This document shows positions 33,827 to 45,729 of a stretch of DNA of 64,000 nucleotides, piece by piece (the stretch's first letter is position 1; each line of letters starts with the position of its first letter). The translations under genes and the position numbers were made by a program. The notes under the pieces are model-generated. The model was not told where the DNA came from. It saw nothing but the letters and a program-made list of their open reading frames with translations, and did not search any database. The stretch covers positions 690,731,157 through 690,795,156 of the forward strand of contig NC_057803.1 of assembly GCF_018294505.1 (NCBI RefSeq), written 5' to 3'. Origin of the DNA: Triticum aestivum. Taxonomy: Eukaryota > Streptophyta > Magnoliopsida > Poales > Poaceae.

Positions 33827-35489
33827 GGCTCCCGGCGGCCCTGCTGACCAGGGTCCGCCGATCGACCGTTGCTGCCGGAGATGCGTTCAAACACTGTAGA
33901 GGTCTTGCATCTAGTCTCGCGAATGAACGCATCATGTGAGCTCTGTTTCTCCAACTCGCCCTTAGCCACCCACCTCTGCCGTGTGCCTCTCTTCATGCTT
34001 TCCGATCTCTCTCTGTCCTGTGAACAGGAGCCGTGCCGGTGCGAGCCTTCCCCTCTGTGATGTCTTACGTAGTAACCATGGCGACGAGGCCGCTCCTCAT
34101 GCATAGCGGGCACATGCATACCGGGCCCCTGCATGCCGGGTTCGCCCAGTGGCTCACCCGCATCCATTGGAAATTTGCCCCGGCTGTCTCTATCATATCC
34201 CACAGACCGATACGCCTCCAGACTCGTGTGAGCACTGTGGTCATCCTTTCTCCCCCCAGATCTAACAGAATCTGACCTTGGATAATTACATTGCTCAGTC
34301 AACTTATCACACAGATCCCTCTCCCTCTCTGCTCCAAACCAACACGAAGATCCTCCTGGCAATTACCCCTAAGCTGACTCATGCCTGCGCCCCTGTTAAA
34401 ATGCGGTCCTTCCCCATGGTCCACCATGCCGCCAGTGCGGCGCTCACCGGAGGAGGCAAAATCAGCGCTGAGATTCCTTCTAGAGGGTAAATCCCGAACT
34501 CTCGGGTTCTCAAAGCGAGTCCGGGAACCTTCACCACTTTGTGAGCTGCCAAGGCTGTTTGTCCTACTCGAAGCAGCAAAGGCTGATTCCTCCTTGCCCT
34601 GGTAGTTCCTCTCAGGGGAGGCTCTCAGCCATTCCCCCCATTGATCAGAGGAATCTACAGGGGGCTTGCAAACCCCTCCCACATGGACTAAACGACCACA
34701 CTCAAAACAATAGTGTGGAACTTTCTCGTACTGAAAATCGAACCAAGTGCCCTCCGGGTCATCCTTAGATTTCTTGAGCTTGAAACACCTGACCAACGGT
34801 TCAAACACAGAGATTGTAGCTCTCACTCGCAGGTGTTGGCCGCGAGCCAGGCCGTCTCTGTCAGCATCAACTTTGACCACCTCTCCAAGCCAGTTGCCCA
34901 GAGCTTTCCCAAAAGCCTCCGTTCTCTTATCCGGAGGTAAATCATCCACCCTGACCCAAATGTCAATCTTATCAAAGATCATCTCCGAGGGTCTAACACT
35001 TCCTTCATAATCTTTCATAATGAGAACACAAAAGTCATACTGCCACGGACCATTATTAAGGACATGTCTCCAGTCTCCTTCACAACCAAAATCCACAACA
35101 AAGATGTTGGAACCCATATCACGAAACTTTGCTTCCTTATGGAGACCCCTGGCCCTAATCAAAGTGCGTTCCAGTGCCGATTTCTTCAGGGACCGATGAG
35201 AACATACCTTTCCAACTGCAGACCATCGAGAAGCTTTAGGGTGAGATTGGTCTTCTTCCTCAAACACCATCCCATCAGCTTCTTTGTCCAGCAGCATCAT
35301 TCCTCCCAATCTTGCAGACAAACTCGCCACCGGATCCGGAGTTTTACATCCTGCCGGAGACCCCTTGGTCCCCGCGCTTTCAGATTCGCCCCGCATCCGC
35401 GCCGGCGTGTTGGGGGCCGCCTGCTTGGACTTGGGGGTTGCCGTCGTCTCCGGAACCGCAGCATCCTTGCTGCTCGCCTTCTCCGCCAT
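33823..35489 (-). pseudogene. LINE ORF1: DUF4283 and zinc-knuckle RNA-binding protein (frameshifted)
   Basis: ORF1 of plant L1-like elements encodes the RNA-binding nucleoprotein. The start at 35,489 gives a Ser/Pro/Lys-rich N-terminus (residues 1-60). A DUF4283 domain follows at about 85-245, with FVVDFGCEGDWRHVLNNGPW and KIDIWVRVDDLPPD. A CCHC zinc knuckle follows at C261, C264, H269 and C274. The first frame ends at 34,299. The Arg/Glu/Gly-rich tail continues in another frame down to 33,823, so a frameshift lies in the overlap near 34,340. The end overlaps the start of ORF2 by a few bases. Confidence 0.9.
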
Positions 35490-35682
35490 GGCCTCCGTCC
35501 CGGTGGAGATGAGCAGATTGTCGACCAGCGTCCAGGCCGCGCCGTCGCAGACTCAGCCGTCGCCGCAGCCAAACCACCCCCGGCAAGAGAACCCTAAACC
35601 TAGCGCTAGAGCCCGATCGCCAAGCAATCGCCTCTAACCGCCTTAGCGTACCCCCGTGGTGGACCCTCTGGCAGCCAGCAAG

Positions 35683-35698
35683 GTAGTCTTCAATGGTT
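35683..35698. repeat. LINE target-site duplication, right copy
   Basis: Exact repeat of 29,515-29,530. The upstream region of RFAPEFDG gene 2 continues beyond it. Confidence 0.9.
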
Positions 35699-36600
35699 AG
35701 TGCGTGTGTGTCCGGAGAGAAGCTAGGAGAGTTGTGATCTCCAGCGTCCGGTCTCCCATGTGTATTTGCCGCTGCGGTTTGTTGCCGAGCCGGATATGTG
35801 CCCACAAAAGAAATCGCTGTTTGTGTGGCGTGGCGCCGTTCGTGCGCGCAGGCATTTGTGGGCCGGAAAATTAGTGATCTCCATCTTCCACCTTCGTCTG
35901 CTGAGTGATAGAGAGAGAGAGCTGGTCCGGGGTTTGTCCCAACAGTGGTGTGGCCCCGCAGTGTCGGGGCTTCGCACATTTCTTTTTCCTTTCCCTCTGT
36001 TTGTACTGTGCTGCTCCCTCTGTGGCCATAGCATGACGTGTTGGGTGGTGCCATGTCCGAGAGTTGACTTGTTGAAAGAAATTTTTAAGATTTCTAGCTA
36101 GAAAGGAATTTTAGTTAAGAATTAGAGCAGAGGTATGTGCAATGTTTTGTCCTTAGTAGTACAATACTATTTTAAAAATATATTTGCTATACTTATTGAA
36201 TCAAATATTCGATGCTTTGTTTTTTAGAAAATTTTAGCATGATTCTCTTTTTTCCGATTGAACTATTTTGAGTTTGGACCCCGCTGGGTGGCAAATGGTT
36301 ACCAGCCACCCTAGGCATCTGCATGTTACTTTTTTTGGTGTATTTTTTATTTTTTTTAGTGTAATTTTCGTAGAAAACTGACACCCTTAGATCCAGATCG
36401 GAGGATCTGGGGACGTTCGCCAGGAATTGCTCCCTGGGGAACGTAAGCCAAATAAGATTTCCATTGAGTTTTGAGTATATGATAGACTGTTGGTGGTTGT
36501 CTTCCGGGAGATGTAATAAAGTAAATTAAACTCATGGGCAATAGGAGTACTGCTATCAATGATTCACATATCCTAGCTCCGTGATGTGGCACTGGACAAC
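35699..36600. other. Displaced upstream region, no gene recognised
   Basis: This is the continuation of the upstream region of gene 2 interrupted by the LINE. Short ORFs occur in all frames, and none is supported. Confidence 0.45.
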
Positions 36601-36609
36601 TATTGGTAG

Positions 36610-36860
36610 CCACTATATATGTCATTGCTTCTAACCAAGGTTTTCATGTTGCAAATGCCACTACAAACGCTACCCCTATCAACTCGTGTGCGAGCGAGAA
36701 TCTGAGTATCTTGATACAGTCATATGTTGTCGGATTGGAAGACACCGGGAAAATTGTGCTAGGTGTAGATTCATATGTACACATGAACCAGAGGGTACCT
36801 CGTACAACAAATTTGGATCCATCATTGCTAGGATTCTTTTGCTGTCGCTGTTCACTGTAC
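36610..36860. repeat. Segment C, copy 1
   Basis: The block around 36,727-36,815 aligns with 39,905-39,990 (copy 2). In one plus frame the copies read LEDTGKIVLG and YVHMNQRVPRT against WEDTRKIDLV and YVEMNQRVPRT. The reverse frame is also open, so coding status is undecided. Confidence 0.55.
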
Positions 36861-37049
36861 CGAGTCCGAAAGACATGCCGTCGCTGTTCACCATACCATG
36901 CAAGTTGCCGCACTACAAATTTCCTATGCGAGGGTGGTGCAGCAAGGTTAATGGGGAACTCAACCCAAATGGCTTCCTGCAGAAAATCGTCACTTACACA
37001 TATACGACAGGCTTCCTCACAAAACTAACATACACAAAACTAACATATA

Positions 37050-37209
37050 CTCCCTCCGTTCCCAAATATTTGTCTTTCTAGAGATTTCAACAAGTGACTA
37101 CATACGGAGCAAAATGAGTGAACCTACACTTTAAAATATGTCTATATACATCCTTATGTGGTAGTCCATTTGAAATCTCTAAAAAACAAATATTTAGGAA
37201 CGGAGGAAG
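37050..37209. mobile_element. Stowaway MITE (160 bp)
   Basis: The inverted ends are CTCCCTCCGTTCCCAAATAT and the reverse complement of CTTCCTCCGTTCCTAAATAT, with TA flanks. Confidence 0.9.
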
Positions 37210-38318
37210 TATATGTTGCACTCATCTGTCATGATTTCCTTCTGGCTTGGCCCGGCCCTATGCCAATCATGCACACCACTAATTAACCATCTGTGATGAT
37301 AATCAATGACTAATCAGTGAGACTAGCTCGTGACACAAGACCCAAAACTGTCACTAGGAGGTGTCCTGTGATCCAACCTACTCTAGTTTCCGCTAAATTC
37401 AGACTTTGGAGGCTCGACTATTCAGTTTATTTCGACAAAGGGTGAATTTTATGGATTCAAATGTAGCATCAAGCAAATACAAAACAAAATGAGCACACAC
37501 CTGGCCTCTGATAGTTAGGATGCATACAGCAAACACCAACGTACACACAGAAATAACTCTCCGATAAATAGCAAAGTCATATAAGACCAAATCTATGTAT
37601 AAGCGAGAGAAAAAAACCCGAAAGCGATCAGATCTGCGATCGACAAACTAAAAAGAATGGCCATATCCGCACCAACCATGTAATGACACCACAAGGATGC
37701 TGAGGTCCTTCAACAGAAACGCCTTCAGGAAAAGAGCGAAACTCAAGCGCAGTCGCCATCGGATTGAACCATCCAAGACCACAATCTAGGTCTTTACCTA
37801 GAAGAACCAGTCCGAGCATATCCGAGGAATGCCTTGAAAGGTAACGACGTAAAAACATCGCCATTGCCAGGTGTAACCAACTTAGGTCGGACCTATGATT
37901 TCATCCCAGAGCTTAAGAACAAGTGCTCGACTAGCACCACCATCAATGTCACTTGTGTGTTGTCACCACCAATTTTCCACGATCCTAGCAGCTAAATGCG
38001 ATTGGCGACCGTTGTCGCTGCACAACCATCATTTTGCGTCAAGTCGTCGTCTATAGCTTGCATGTCACTGGCAAAGTCAACCATCAGATCTGGAAGAAGG
38101 AACCATCACGAAGACCTTTTGATGGCCACCGCAATCCGCAATGATGCTACCACTATAGGCGCCGAGAATAAGGGAACGTTGGCGCCGGAGATTAGTTTCC
38201 GCTCGTGCGGAGCGACGCGGGCGTCCCTTATGGGTGTCCCCAACCTAGCTTTATGTGCTTCCTCGACTATTCAGTTGCATGAATACTGGCACGTACCGGT
38301 ATGGCTAAGACTTTAATA

Positions 38319-38908
38319 TCAGGCTGCAGATGGGAGTGGGATTAAGTGGGACTGCCCAGTCGATCCCATTTAATTTGCTTTAATGGGATCCCATTGGACA
38401 AAAACAAATTTAAGTAGGCTAGCCCTATCAATCCATTGGGAGCCCAGCTCACCCACCAGCCCTTGCTCCTCGGGGCATCATCGCAAGGGAGCCAGCCATG
38501 AGGAGATGCCATCGAACGAGTTGAGCGCAAGATACTGCTGCAGGGCTGCAGGCCGGCATCCTGCCAACGGCCGCACCCACACTTCAACCGTGCACGCGGG
38601 GATGACCGCCGCAGCCGCCGCCTGCAGCTGGGCGACGAGGCACGATTTCTCCTCATGTTCCCCGGTAGTCAGAGCTCACCGTCCCCCGCGCTGGTCTACT
38701 CCATCGGACCTGAACCTGACGCGCCCCGCGCCATCGCACCAGACGAGGTCATCTCTTGTCGCACACCCGCGTTGTGTATTTGCTAATTAAGTGGGATCCC
38801 CACTTCTGCCCACATAATTTGAGTAAGTTGAGTTATTTCCCATCAAACGTATTGGGACTAAGTGGGCTAAAGGTGGGAGTCCCACGAATAGTCCCACTTG
38901 CAGCCTGA
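38319..38908. mobile_element. hAT-like non-autonomous element with GC-rich core (590 bp)
   Basis: The ends are TCAGGCTGCA and TGCAGCCTGA. A perfect 8-bp duplication CTTTAATA flanks them (38,311-38,318 and 38,909-38,916). Subterminal sequence repeats AAGTGGGA-type motifs in both orientations. The core at about 38,440-38,790 is much more GC-rich than the arms and may be captured DNA. No transposase is encoded. Confidence 0.75.
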
Positions 38909-39492
38909 CTTTAATAAGTGAAATCCTGACACTTATTACTTTTATGAATCAGGAAAACAAGTAGTTTTGCTACCAGCCCGTTTAGCTCTATCAAGACTGA
39001 TTTACATGTACACACTTAGAAACATCAGCCTTCGGGTAGTTCCGTTCGTCGCCGATTGAAAAGCTGGCGAGATGTGTGAAGCTCAAGCTCATCCTCCGTC
39101 TTTTCTACTGCTTTTGGGCACCTTATGCTTCCGTTCTTATTTTGCGTGGGGACAGATGGATCGAGAGAAGGAAAGCCAGCATCGCCACTGGGTAGTGTCG
39201 GGAACGAGTCACAACAAACGCAAAGTAGGTCAGGTCCCTATATTCTTATAGATCCTCGATACGTTTTATCCACCTTCAGTACCATTGGTACTTGAAGCTT
39301 GTCAACTAATATTATGATTTAAGATCCATGCTTGTATACCTGGTACATTTGACCAACCTGTCATGACACTGTAAACACGTACTATTGTAGCAATTTTCAT
39401 GATTATATTTAAGCTGAAAATTATTGGATATGTTGTAAATTAAATTTTGGTTAGCGGAAGTACTGTGATAATTGATTCACAGATAATTACTA

Positions 39493-39585
39493 CTCCCTCC
39501 GTCCCAAATTAGGTGACTCAACTTTGTACTAAGTTTAGTACAAAGTTGGTATAAAGTTGAATCACTTATCTTGGGACGGAGAGAG
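39493..39585. mobile_element. Short Stowaway MITE (93 bp)
   Basis: CTCCCTCCGTCCCAAATTAG and its diverged inverted copy flank a hairpin, with TA on both sides. The middle ACTTTGTACTAAG / CTTAGTACAAAGT-type palindrome makes almost the whole element foldable. Confidence 0.9.
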
Positions 39586-39647
39586 TATATCTTATATGGT
39601 ACTAGACCACTACCAATGTCCGAGCACTATAAATGACATTGGTTCAA

Positions 39648-39777
39648 CTCCCTCCGTCCAGGCATACTTGTCATCAAAATAGATAAAAGAGGATGTATCT
39701 AGACGTATTTTAATTCTACATACATCTCTTTTTATCCATTTTCCATTTTGATGACAAGTATTTTCGGACAGAGGGAG
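39648..39777. mobile_element. Stowaway MITE (130 bp)
   Basis: CTCCCTCCGTCCAGGCATAC and the inverted copy CTCCCTCTGTCCGAAAATAC. The right flank is TA and the left flank is AA, so one target copy has mutated. Confidence 0.85.
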
Positions 39778-39829
39778 TACCATTTTTCAATATTCCAAAG
39801 GTCACAACAAACAGTACTACACGTAGCAC

Positions 39830-40010
39830 ATTTTTTCGGGCATCTACCAACGTTCTTCGAAAGCATGCGTACATGCCTGTCAGCTTCTTGTTCCTTATGT
39901 TTTGGGATGGGAAGATACTAGGAAAATTGACTTAGTTATAAGCATGTATGTCGAGATGAACCAGAGAGTACCTCGCACGCCATACCCGTCTCCCGTGTTG
40001 CTAGACAACC
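39830..40010. repeat. Segment C, copy 2
   Basis: This is the diverged copy of 36,610-36,860 described above. The core is GAACCAGAGAGTACCTCGCAC, against GAACCAGAGGGTACCTCGTAC in copy 1. Confidence 0.55.
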
Positions 40011-40838
40011 ATCCCATCTCTAGCAAGTAAGGTGCTTCTACATCGACATCAACATAATCATCATGTGTTTTAACTATGACCTATTGACGTGACTCTAATA
40101 TTGCAAGTTTGATAGAAGAAGTGAGCACAAAGCAGGGAGGTCCCACAGATGAACCATCTATTTCTTCCATGCCACCGAAATCAATTGAAAACACATGGTC
40201 AAAGCAATTGAATTGTCACAAAGTAGCCACTTTAATCTATTCGGAACACAACGGGAATGTCACTAAGTATCATGGTCACTATCCAGAGTACAGACTGCAA
40301 GTAATCTCTAACTCTCAACTACAAAACTTTCTTGGTCAGTGCCTTTTTACTTTCATGACGTTATCAACTTTCCCCTCCCTCCCCGGCCGCTCGCGCGGGC
40401 GTCTGCGAAGGTGCACAAACCTAGTCCGCGAGGCCCTCCTCCGGCCTTCCCTTGGCCGAGGCCGCTGCCGGCGCAGGCGGTGGTGGCGGCACCCGGCCAT
40501 CAAAGGCGGACGGCGAGGCCAGCGCGCCCCGACGGGCCTGCAACTTGTGAGCTCCATTGGAATTTCACCAAAGAGGAGAGAATGATGCAATGTAGTAGAG
40601 ATAAGTATTTCCTTCAGTTAAGATCCAAGGTTATCAATCCAATAGGAGAACCATGCAAAACCTCGTTAGTAGCACCTACACACAAAAAAGCAAATACTTG
40701 CACCCAATGGAAACAAGGGGGTTGTCAATCCCCTCGGCGGTTAATTGCAAGGATAAAATCTCGTAGTGATAGAAAGATAGGTTAAAACACAAAAAAAACG
40801 ATAAATAAATTGCAGCAACATAGTTTTGGATTTTATAT
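40011..40838. other. No gene supported
   Basis: A 158-codon plus-strand ORF (40,109-40,585) is open here. Its second half is an Arg-rich GC-driven stretch and its first half matches nothing I know. Confidence 0.4.
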
Positions 40839-40839
40839 A

Positions 40840-42363
40840 CTAGTCATCAACCCGTGCGCCTGCACGGGCTAGGGACTACTCTGCTTCAGAATTATTGTGT
40901 AAATTAAAAACATGAATTCTTAGTGCTTTAGAGTATATATAAATGAATGGCTGTCCAAAACGGGGGGAACCTCTTCATCAATTCTACTTTTTGTATGAGT
41001 ATGTTCTCTTGGGCATCATTCAGTGCAGATGTTAATATTTAGAAAAATGATTAACAAATTTAAATAGAAAAGCATACTTTCAAGAGACTCAAAAACATGG
41101 TCAACATTCCTATACCAATATCCTATATATGATGTCGTAGGCTTAAATCATTTTCCTTGATTGTATTAATTTTCTGAAATAAATATGCCTCGATCAGTGA
41201 CAATAGTCATGGTGAGAATTTGTGAGACAGAGTTTTTTTTCCATATTGCAATGAGAAAAGAAACAAACAAATTATAAACTTCCATATTTTTTTACTTAAC
41301 CTAAAAATCACAACATAAAAGCATTTAAGATTTATATTATAACAACTATGCAATAGAATAGGAAAAAGTATATTAAATTTAATACATTTAACGGGTAAAC
41401 AAAGTGCTTTATTGTTCAAACGCAAGGTCAGAACACGCATCGGCATTACATTCCAATACCATGAATGTAAATGTATAACATCAATGAACTAATCCCTGAA
41501 AAGAAGGAAACAAATGGTACCTACCTACGTAGACATATACCAAGCAGTGGTTAGTTCTGATGGAGCCGCAGATGAAAAAATAATAATGCACTACATTATG
41601 CATGTAGACACGACTGCAGCGCTTGCAACACGTTCGGCTTCCCCTACTCCCAGTTGAAATCTATTTTTCAAAATCCGGCAAGGACTCTACTTTTTTAAAT
41701 GCGGCTTCAGGACTTTTTTTGTACCAGCATGGTTTTTTTTTCCGAGACTGTGGGACGTGTGTACATTTTTAGCGTGCGCCCTAACTTCTTATTAGTACAT
41801 TTTTTTGTTTTTCATTTTTCAAGGAGAAATGACATATCATTTTTATTTAATTCATAACTTGAACATGGGCTATTGGGGACTCTTTCTTTTAGGCATGCCA
41901 TTTGTTAGTTGGTTTGTACGCATGACCTTAGTCCTATTTGTTTACGTAGTTTCAAGAAAAGAAAAAGTAATATTGATGTACATGGTCTTTTCTTCCATGA
42001 ATGAGGCAAGACTCTTCTTTTTTAGCGTGAGGCTTGAGGTCTCCTTTCTTATACGGGCATGTATTTTGATTTTGCAGGATTGTGGGAACTGGACACTTTT
42101 AACGTGGGGCAAAACTTTTTATTTGTACGTCCTTGTTTCCCATTCAAGGAAAGAAGTCACGTTTTATCTTTTCATTGCTTGAGCGTGGCAGTTGGGGACT
42201 CCTTTTTGTATGCGTGGCAGTCATGTCTCCTTCCCTTAATGATGCAACATTTTCTAATAGATCTTTACCATTAATTTTTAAATCTAACGGCTACATTAAT
42301 TCTGCTGATGTGGATTAACGTGGATGCTCGTATGGTGCCTCCAATTAGTAAATATATATAAGA
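40840..42363 (-). mobile_element. Non-autonomous Helitron (1.52 kb)
   Basis: On the minus strand the 3' end reads CCCGTGCAGGCGCACGGG, a perfect 7-bp stem, then TTGATGA and CTAG (plus 40,840-40,843) before a T. The likely 5' end is TCTTATATATATTTACTAAT, with the first TC at 42,363 and an A outside it. The A/T flanks fit Helitron insertion. Internal sequence is T-rich with degenerate GGGGACTC words. No RepHel protein is present. Confidence 0.6.
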
Positions 42364-42399
42364 TAAGATGATAAAAGTAGACCCGGAGGCCAAAGTTTT

Positions 42400-44235
42400 C
42401 ACTAGAGGCTTCTTCCTCGAACAAAAAATATACAGTGGGTAAACAAATTACAGTTGGGCAATTGATATAAAAGCGCATAGTCTGCCCTGATGTGAAGATT
42501 CCCCAAAATCCATATTTGCCAAAGTTTTGCCGCTGCCTCCGCACAAAGCACGGCTGTGTCCACAGGATTAGAGCAACCGTCACGGTGACAACTGGTGGCA
42601 CCATATGTACGACAAGAAAACTGGTAGAGAAGGGGACGCATATCTCCAGATCCCCTGGATGGAGGAATGTCCCATTTGCTAATCCCAGATCGACGGCGGA
42701 GCCCCTGCACCGATACACTTGCACTGGCGGTTGAACGTGGTCGGACTCCGAAAGAAGTACCACCATCGTGGTGAGTAGCAAAAGTTCCGGATGTGCGCTG
42801 GGGGGAGGCACCCAGACCACTATTGGCAGCTACAGGACGGAAGGGGCAACCCGACGGGCGGAGCTCCGAAAAGGCCCTATCCTGGGCGAGAATCCAATCT
42901 GGATACAGATTCGGCACGAACCGAATTCGCGGCAGCCTCACTTCTCGCCTGCCCTACCACATCGCCTCCTGTATCAGCTTCATCCACCGGTAACTCGAGC
43001 CTCTTTGGCGGCGGCAAAGGAAGATCAGGCAGCGCAACTGGGGGATGCTTGGGACTGAATCTTGGGGAGGATGTAGGAAAGCAATGGGAAGTGGTGGGAG
43101 AGCAATTGAGAGGAGAGTGAGAGCTAAGAACCCCTTTCCCACTAGGGATTTTGTCTTCCATTGTGGCAGAGATGGCAGGAGTAGTGCAGCTGTGAGAAAT
43201 AAGAGTAGCAGACTGAGCGAGAAGACTGGACAAATTTGGGGGATAAGTAGGATTTGCAGGTTCATGCAGGCGACTGGTATCCAGGGTTGAAGACGGAGGG
43301 ATAACTGGAGTCGGCTGAATGAGAAGACCAGATTGACCCTGCTGCAACTGATTGGGTTGAGAAAACNNNNNNNNNNNNNNNNNNNNNNNNNNNNNNNNNN
43401 NNNNNNNNNNNNNNNNNNNNNNNNNNNNNNNNNNNNNNNNNNNNNNNNNNNNNNNNNNNNNNNNNNNNNNNNNNNNNNNNNNNNNNNNNNNNNNNNNNNN
43501 NNNNNNNNNNNNNNNNNNNNNNNNNNNNNNNNNNNNNNNNNNNNNNNNNNNNNNNNNNNNNNNNNNNNNNNNNNNNNNNNNNNNNNNNNNNNNNNNNNNN
43601 NNNNNNNNNNNNNNNNNNNNNNNNNNNNNNNNNNNNNNNNNNNNNNNNNNNNNNNNNNNNNNNNNNNNNNNNNNNNCCCCGGCTGAGCCGGGACAGACAG
43701 AGAGGTAGACAGATAAGTTGGGTCGACAGACAATTGAATTGCTCTGCTACCCGCGTTATTGCACCGCCCTTGCACTATTCCTGAATTAACTGCATTGCAC
43801 CACCCTTGCTCTTCTTCCAAATTAACTGTAGTGGTTGGTAGTAAAATAACTTGTCCTGGAGCAGCATCAGCACCGCTTTGACCATGAACAGTAACCTGAA
43901 CAAGCTGAGAGGGAGGGGTTCCTATCTGAACTTGTTGCTGGATTGAATCTTTGGATGAGCCCTCCTGTTGCATCAACTGAATTTGCTTGTTAATTTTGCT
44001 CAGTGATAACTCTTTGGGAACAGCTGATTGACGCCCTTCATCATCTGGCACCTTCGATTTTCCTTTTGAACTTTCTGTGGACTGTTTTTTTGAATCTGAT
44101 TAACTGCGGGTTCAGAAAGGTTGAGAAAGAAGCTTCAACCGGTCTTTGTGTCTTGCTCCCCGACCCAGGCATGACACATTTAGTAAACAGGACAGCCAAT
44201 GGCACGTTTGAGCGACATGTTTTTCGGCCTGCCAT
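42400..44235 (-). pseudogene. Coding-like remnant, identity unknown (gap inside)
   Basis: The minus strand shows several adjoining open frames with biased composition. One at 44,235-44,041 is Lys/Arg-rich. A Gln/Ser/Val-rich one starts at 44,051 and runs into the N gap. A Pro/Ser-rich one starts at about 43,347 and ends at 42,877, and another runs from about 42,941 to 42,402. Together they suggest a decayed protein gene or retroelement ORF1 with frameshifts. I see no RT, zinc knuckle or other diagnostic motif and do not assign a family. Confidence 0.35.
43367..43676. other. Assembly gap (N run)
   Basis: 310 unknown bases inside the coding-like remnant. Confidence 0.99.
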
Positions 44236-45729
44236 GTTGTTTTTGTGCCATTTTGGTCCTATTGGGCAGTTTTAGGCCATATGTATATAATATAAAAAGT
44301 AAATAAACAAGACGTGTCGTGTCAGCCCACGTGCCCAGCCTCACGACCTAGGCACAACCCCTAGTGTGCCGCCTGAGAGCATAGATTGTTCCACTCCATG
44401 TCATGCTGGCATGCTAACAGACCGAGCTGGCTTCCACAGGTGGAGTAATTCAAAGATGCCTTCGTGTTAAATCTGTACTTCTATATCTATACGTAAATAA
44501 ACGTAATAATAAAGGGAAGAAGTTTTCTTAGTTCTCCTCCCATTACCCTTTTACTCATAGTTCTCCTTCCGTCACCCTTTTATATTCCTTAATTTTGTGT
44601 TAACTACAAAGATTAACGACTAAGATTTATAAGAATAGTGAAAGGCAGCGTGCTTTCTTGGTTCTCCTTCCGTCCAAAATTTCTGAGCGTCCTACAGTCC
44701 AAATATTTTTATTCGTCATACCTTCTCCACACCATGCACATTTCTCGTCAAGCAAGTCACTCGATTTCTTTGGATCCCTTACAGCCCCAGACTGGTTGGC
44801 ATTTTATTCTTTCAAAACTTGCCTCGCTGATCTCCCGTCCATACGGCGACATTACCAAAAGACACCGAAAACAAAGACAGTGTGGGGCTTTAGCGGCAAC
44901 CGAGGTAGCCGCAGCCGATGGGGCAGCTTGCCCTGCTGCCGAATGCCCTTCGTGCACCCTTGATGACCTGCAATTGGGACTGCATGCACGGCTGCATGTC
45001 CCCTTTCCAACATTCTCACCAGCACGCCCATATCTCCCCATCGACCCTCCATTGGTGAAATCTTAAACGCACACGAGTATTGCCAGGTAGATGTGGACCC
45101 AGATGCGTGCTCACCAGTCCTAGCCCTGCCCTCGAATGCGGGCGCATAGGAGGGCGAGATGAAGAACTGCACGCCAATGTCGGTCAGGGGAGAGGTGGTC
45201 TAGGTGGAGAATGACATGCCGGCCAAGGGAGCCCAGAATGAGACGCCATACTTCATGCCTGCTTCCTCCTCGGCCTCAACCTCGGACATGCTCACTTGAA
45301 CCGTCTCGGTATGTCCCCTACAGTAGCGCCATGGCAGGATGGGTTGCAGTGATAGTGCTCAGCACCGGCCTTGCTATCCACAAACCACAACTTAATGATC
45401 AATCCCCGTCTCAGTCCAAGGTGGTACCCCCTTCTCATGTCATCATCACGTACTTTAACTGACAATGTAAATTAGGATTGTTTCGTAAAATGATTTGGTA
45501 GTCTCAAGCTCTCCCTCTTATTTATTCCTGCCAGAAATCGGAGAGGTAATGCAAAATTGTTGAAGAAAAAGCAAGATAGAAGAAGAGAAACCCATGGAAA
45601 CTATAACTGAAAAAGTACATACTAACGGTAGTAACAGGACTAAGTCACCGAGAATTGTATTTTATTATTTGAGATCTATTTATCTAGTGGCTGACTACGA
45701 ATTTCTTAGAAACTATACTTCACGTCATG

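Larger units (their letters stand above)
29531..35682 (-). mobile_element. Nearly full-length LINE (L1-like plant clade), inactivated
   Basis: On the minus strand the element has a 5' UTR of about 190 bp, ORF1 (from 35,489), ORF2 with endonuclease, reverse transcriptase, zinc-binding and RNase H domains, a short 3' UTR and a poly(A) tail (plus-strand T-run at 29,529-29,539). A perfect 16-bp target duplication flanks it. The length of about 6.15 kb and the presence of both ORFs mark a full-length insertion. At least five frameshifts and two in-frame stops make it non-functional. It landed about 535 bp upstream of RFAPEFDG gene 2. Confidence 0.92.

Noticed and set aside
34033..35637. Plus-strand ORFs across the LINE
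   Set aside because: They are antisense to ORF1, whose DUF4283 and CCHC motifs are convincing.
40109..40585. 158-codon ORF upstream of the 40.8-kb Helitron
   Set aside because: No recognisable motif, and the second half is a GC-driven Arg-rich stretch.
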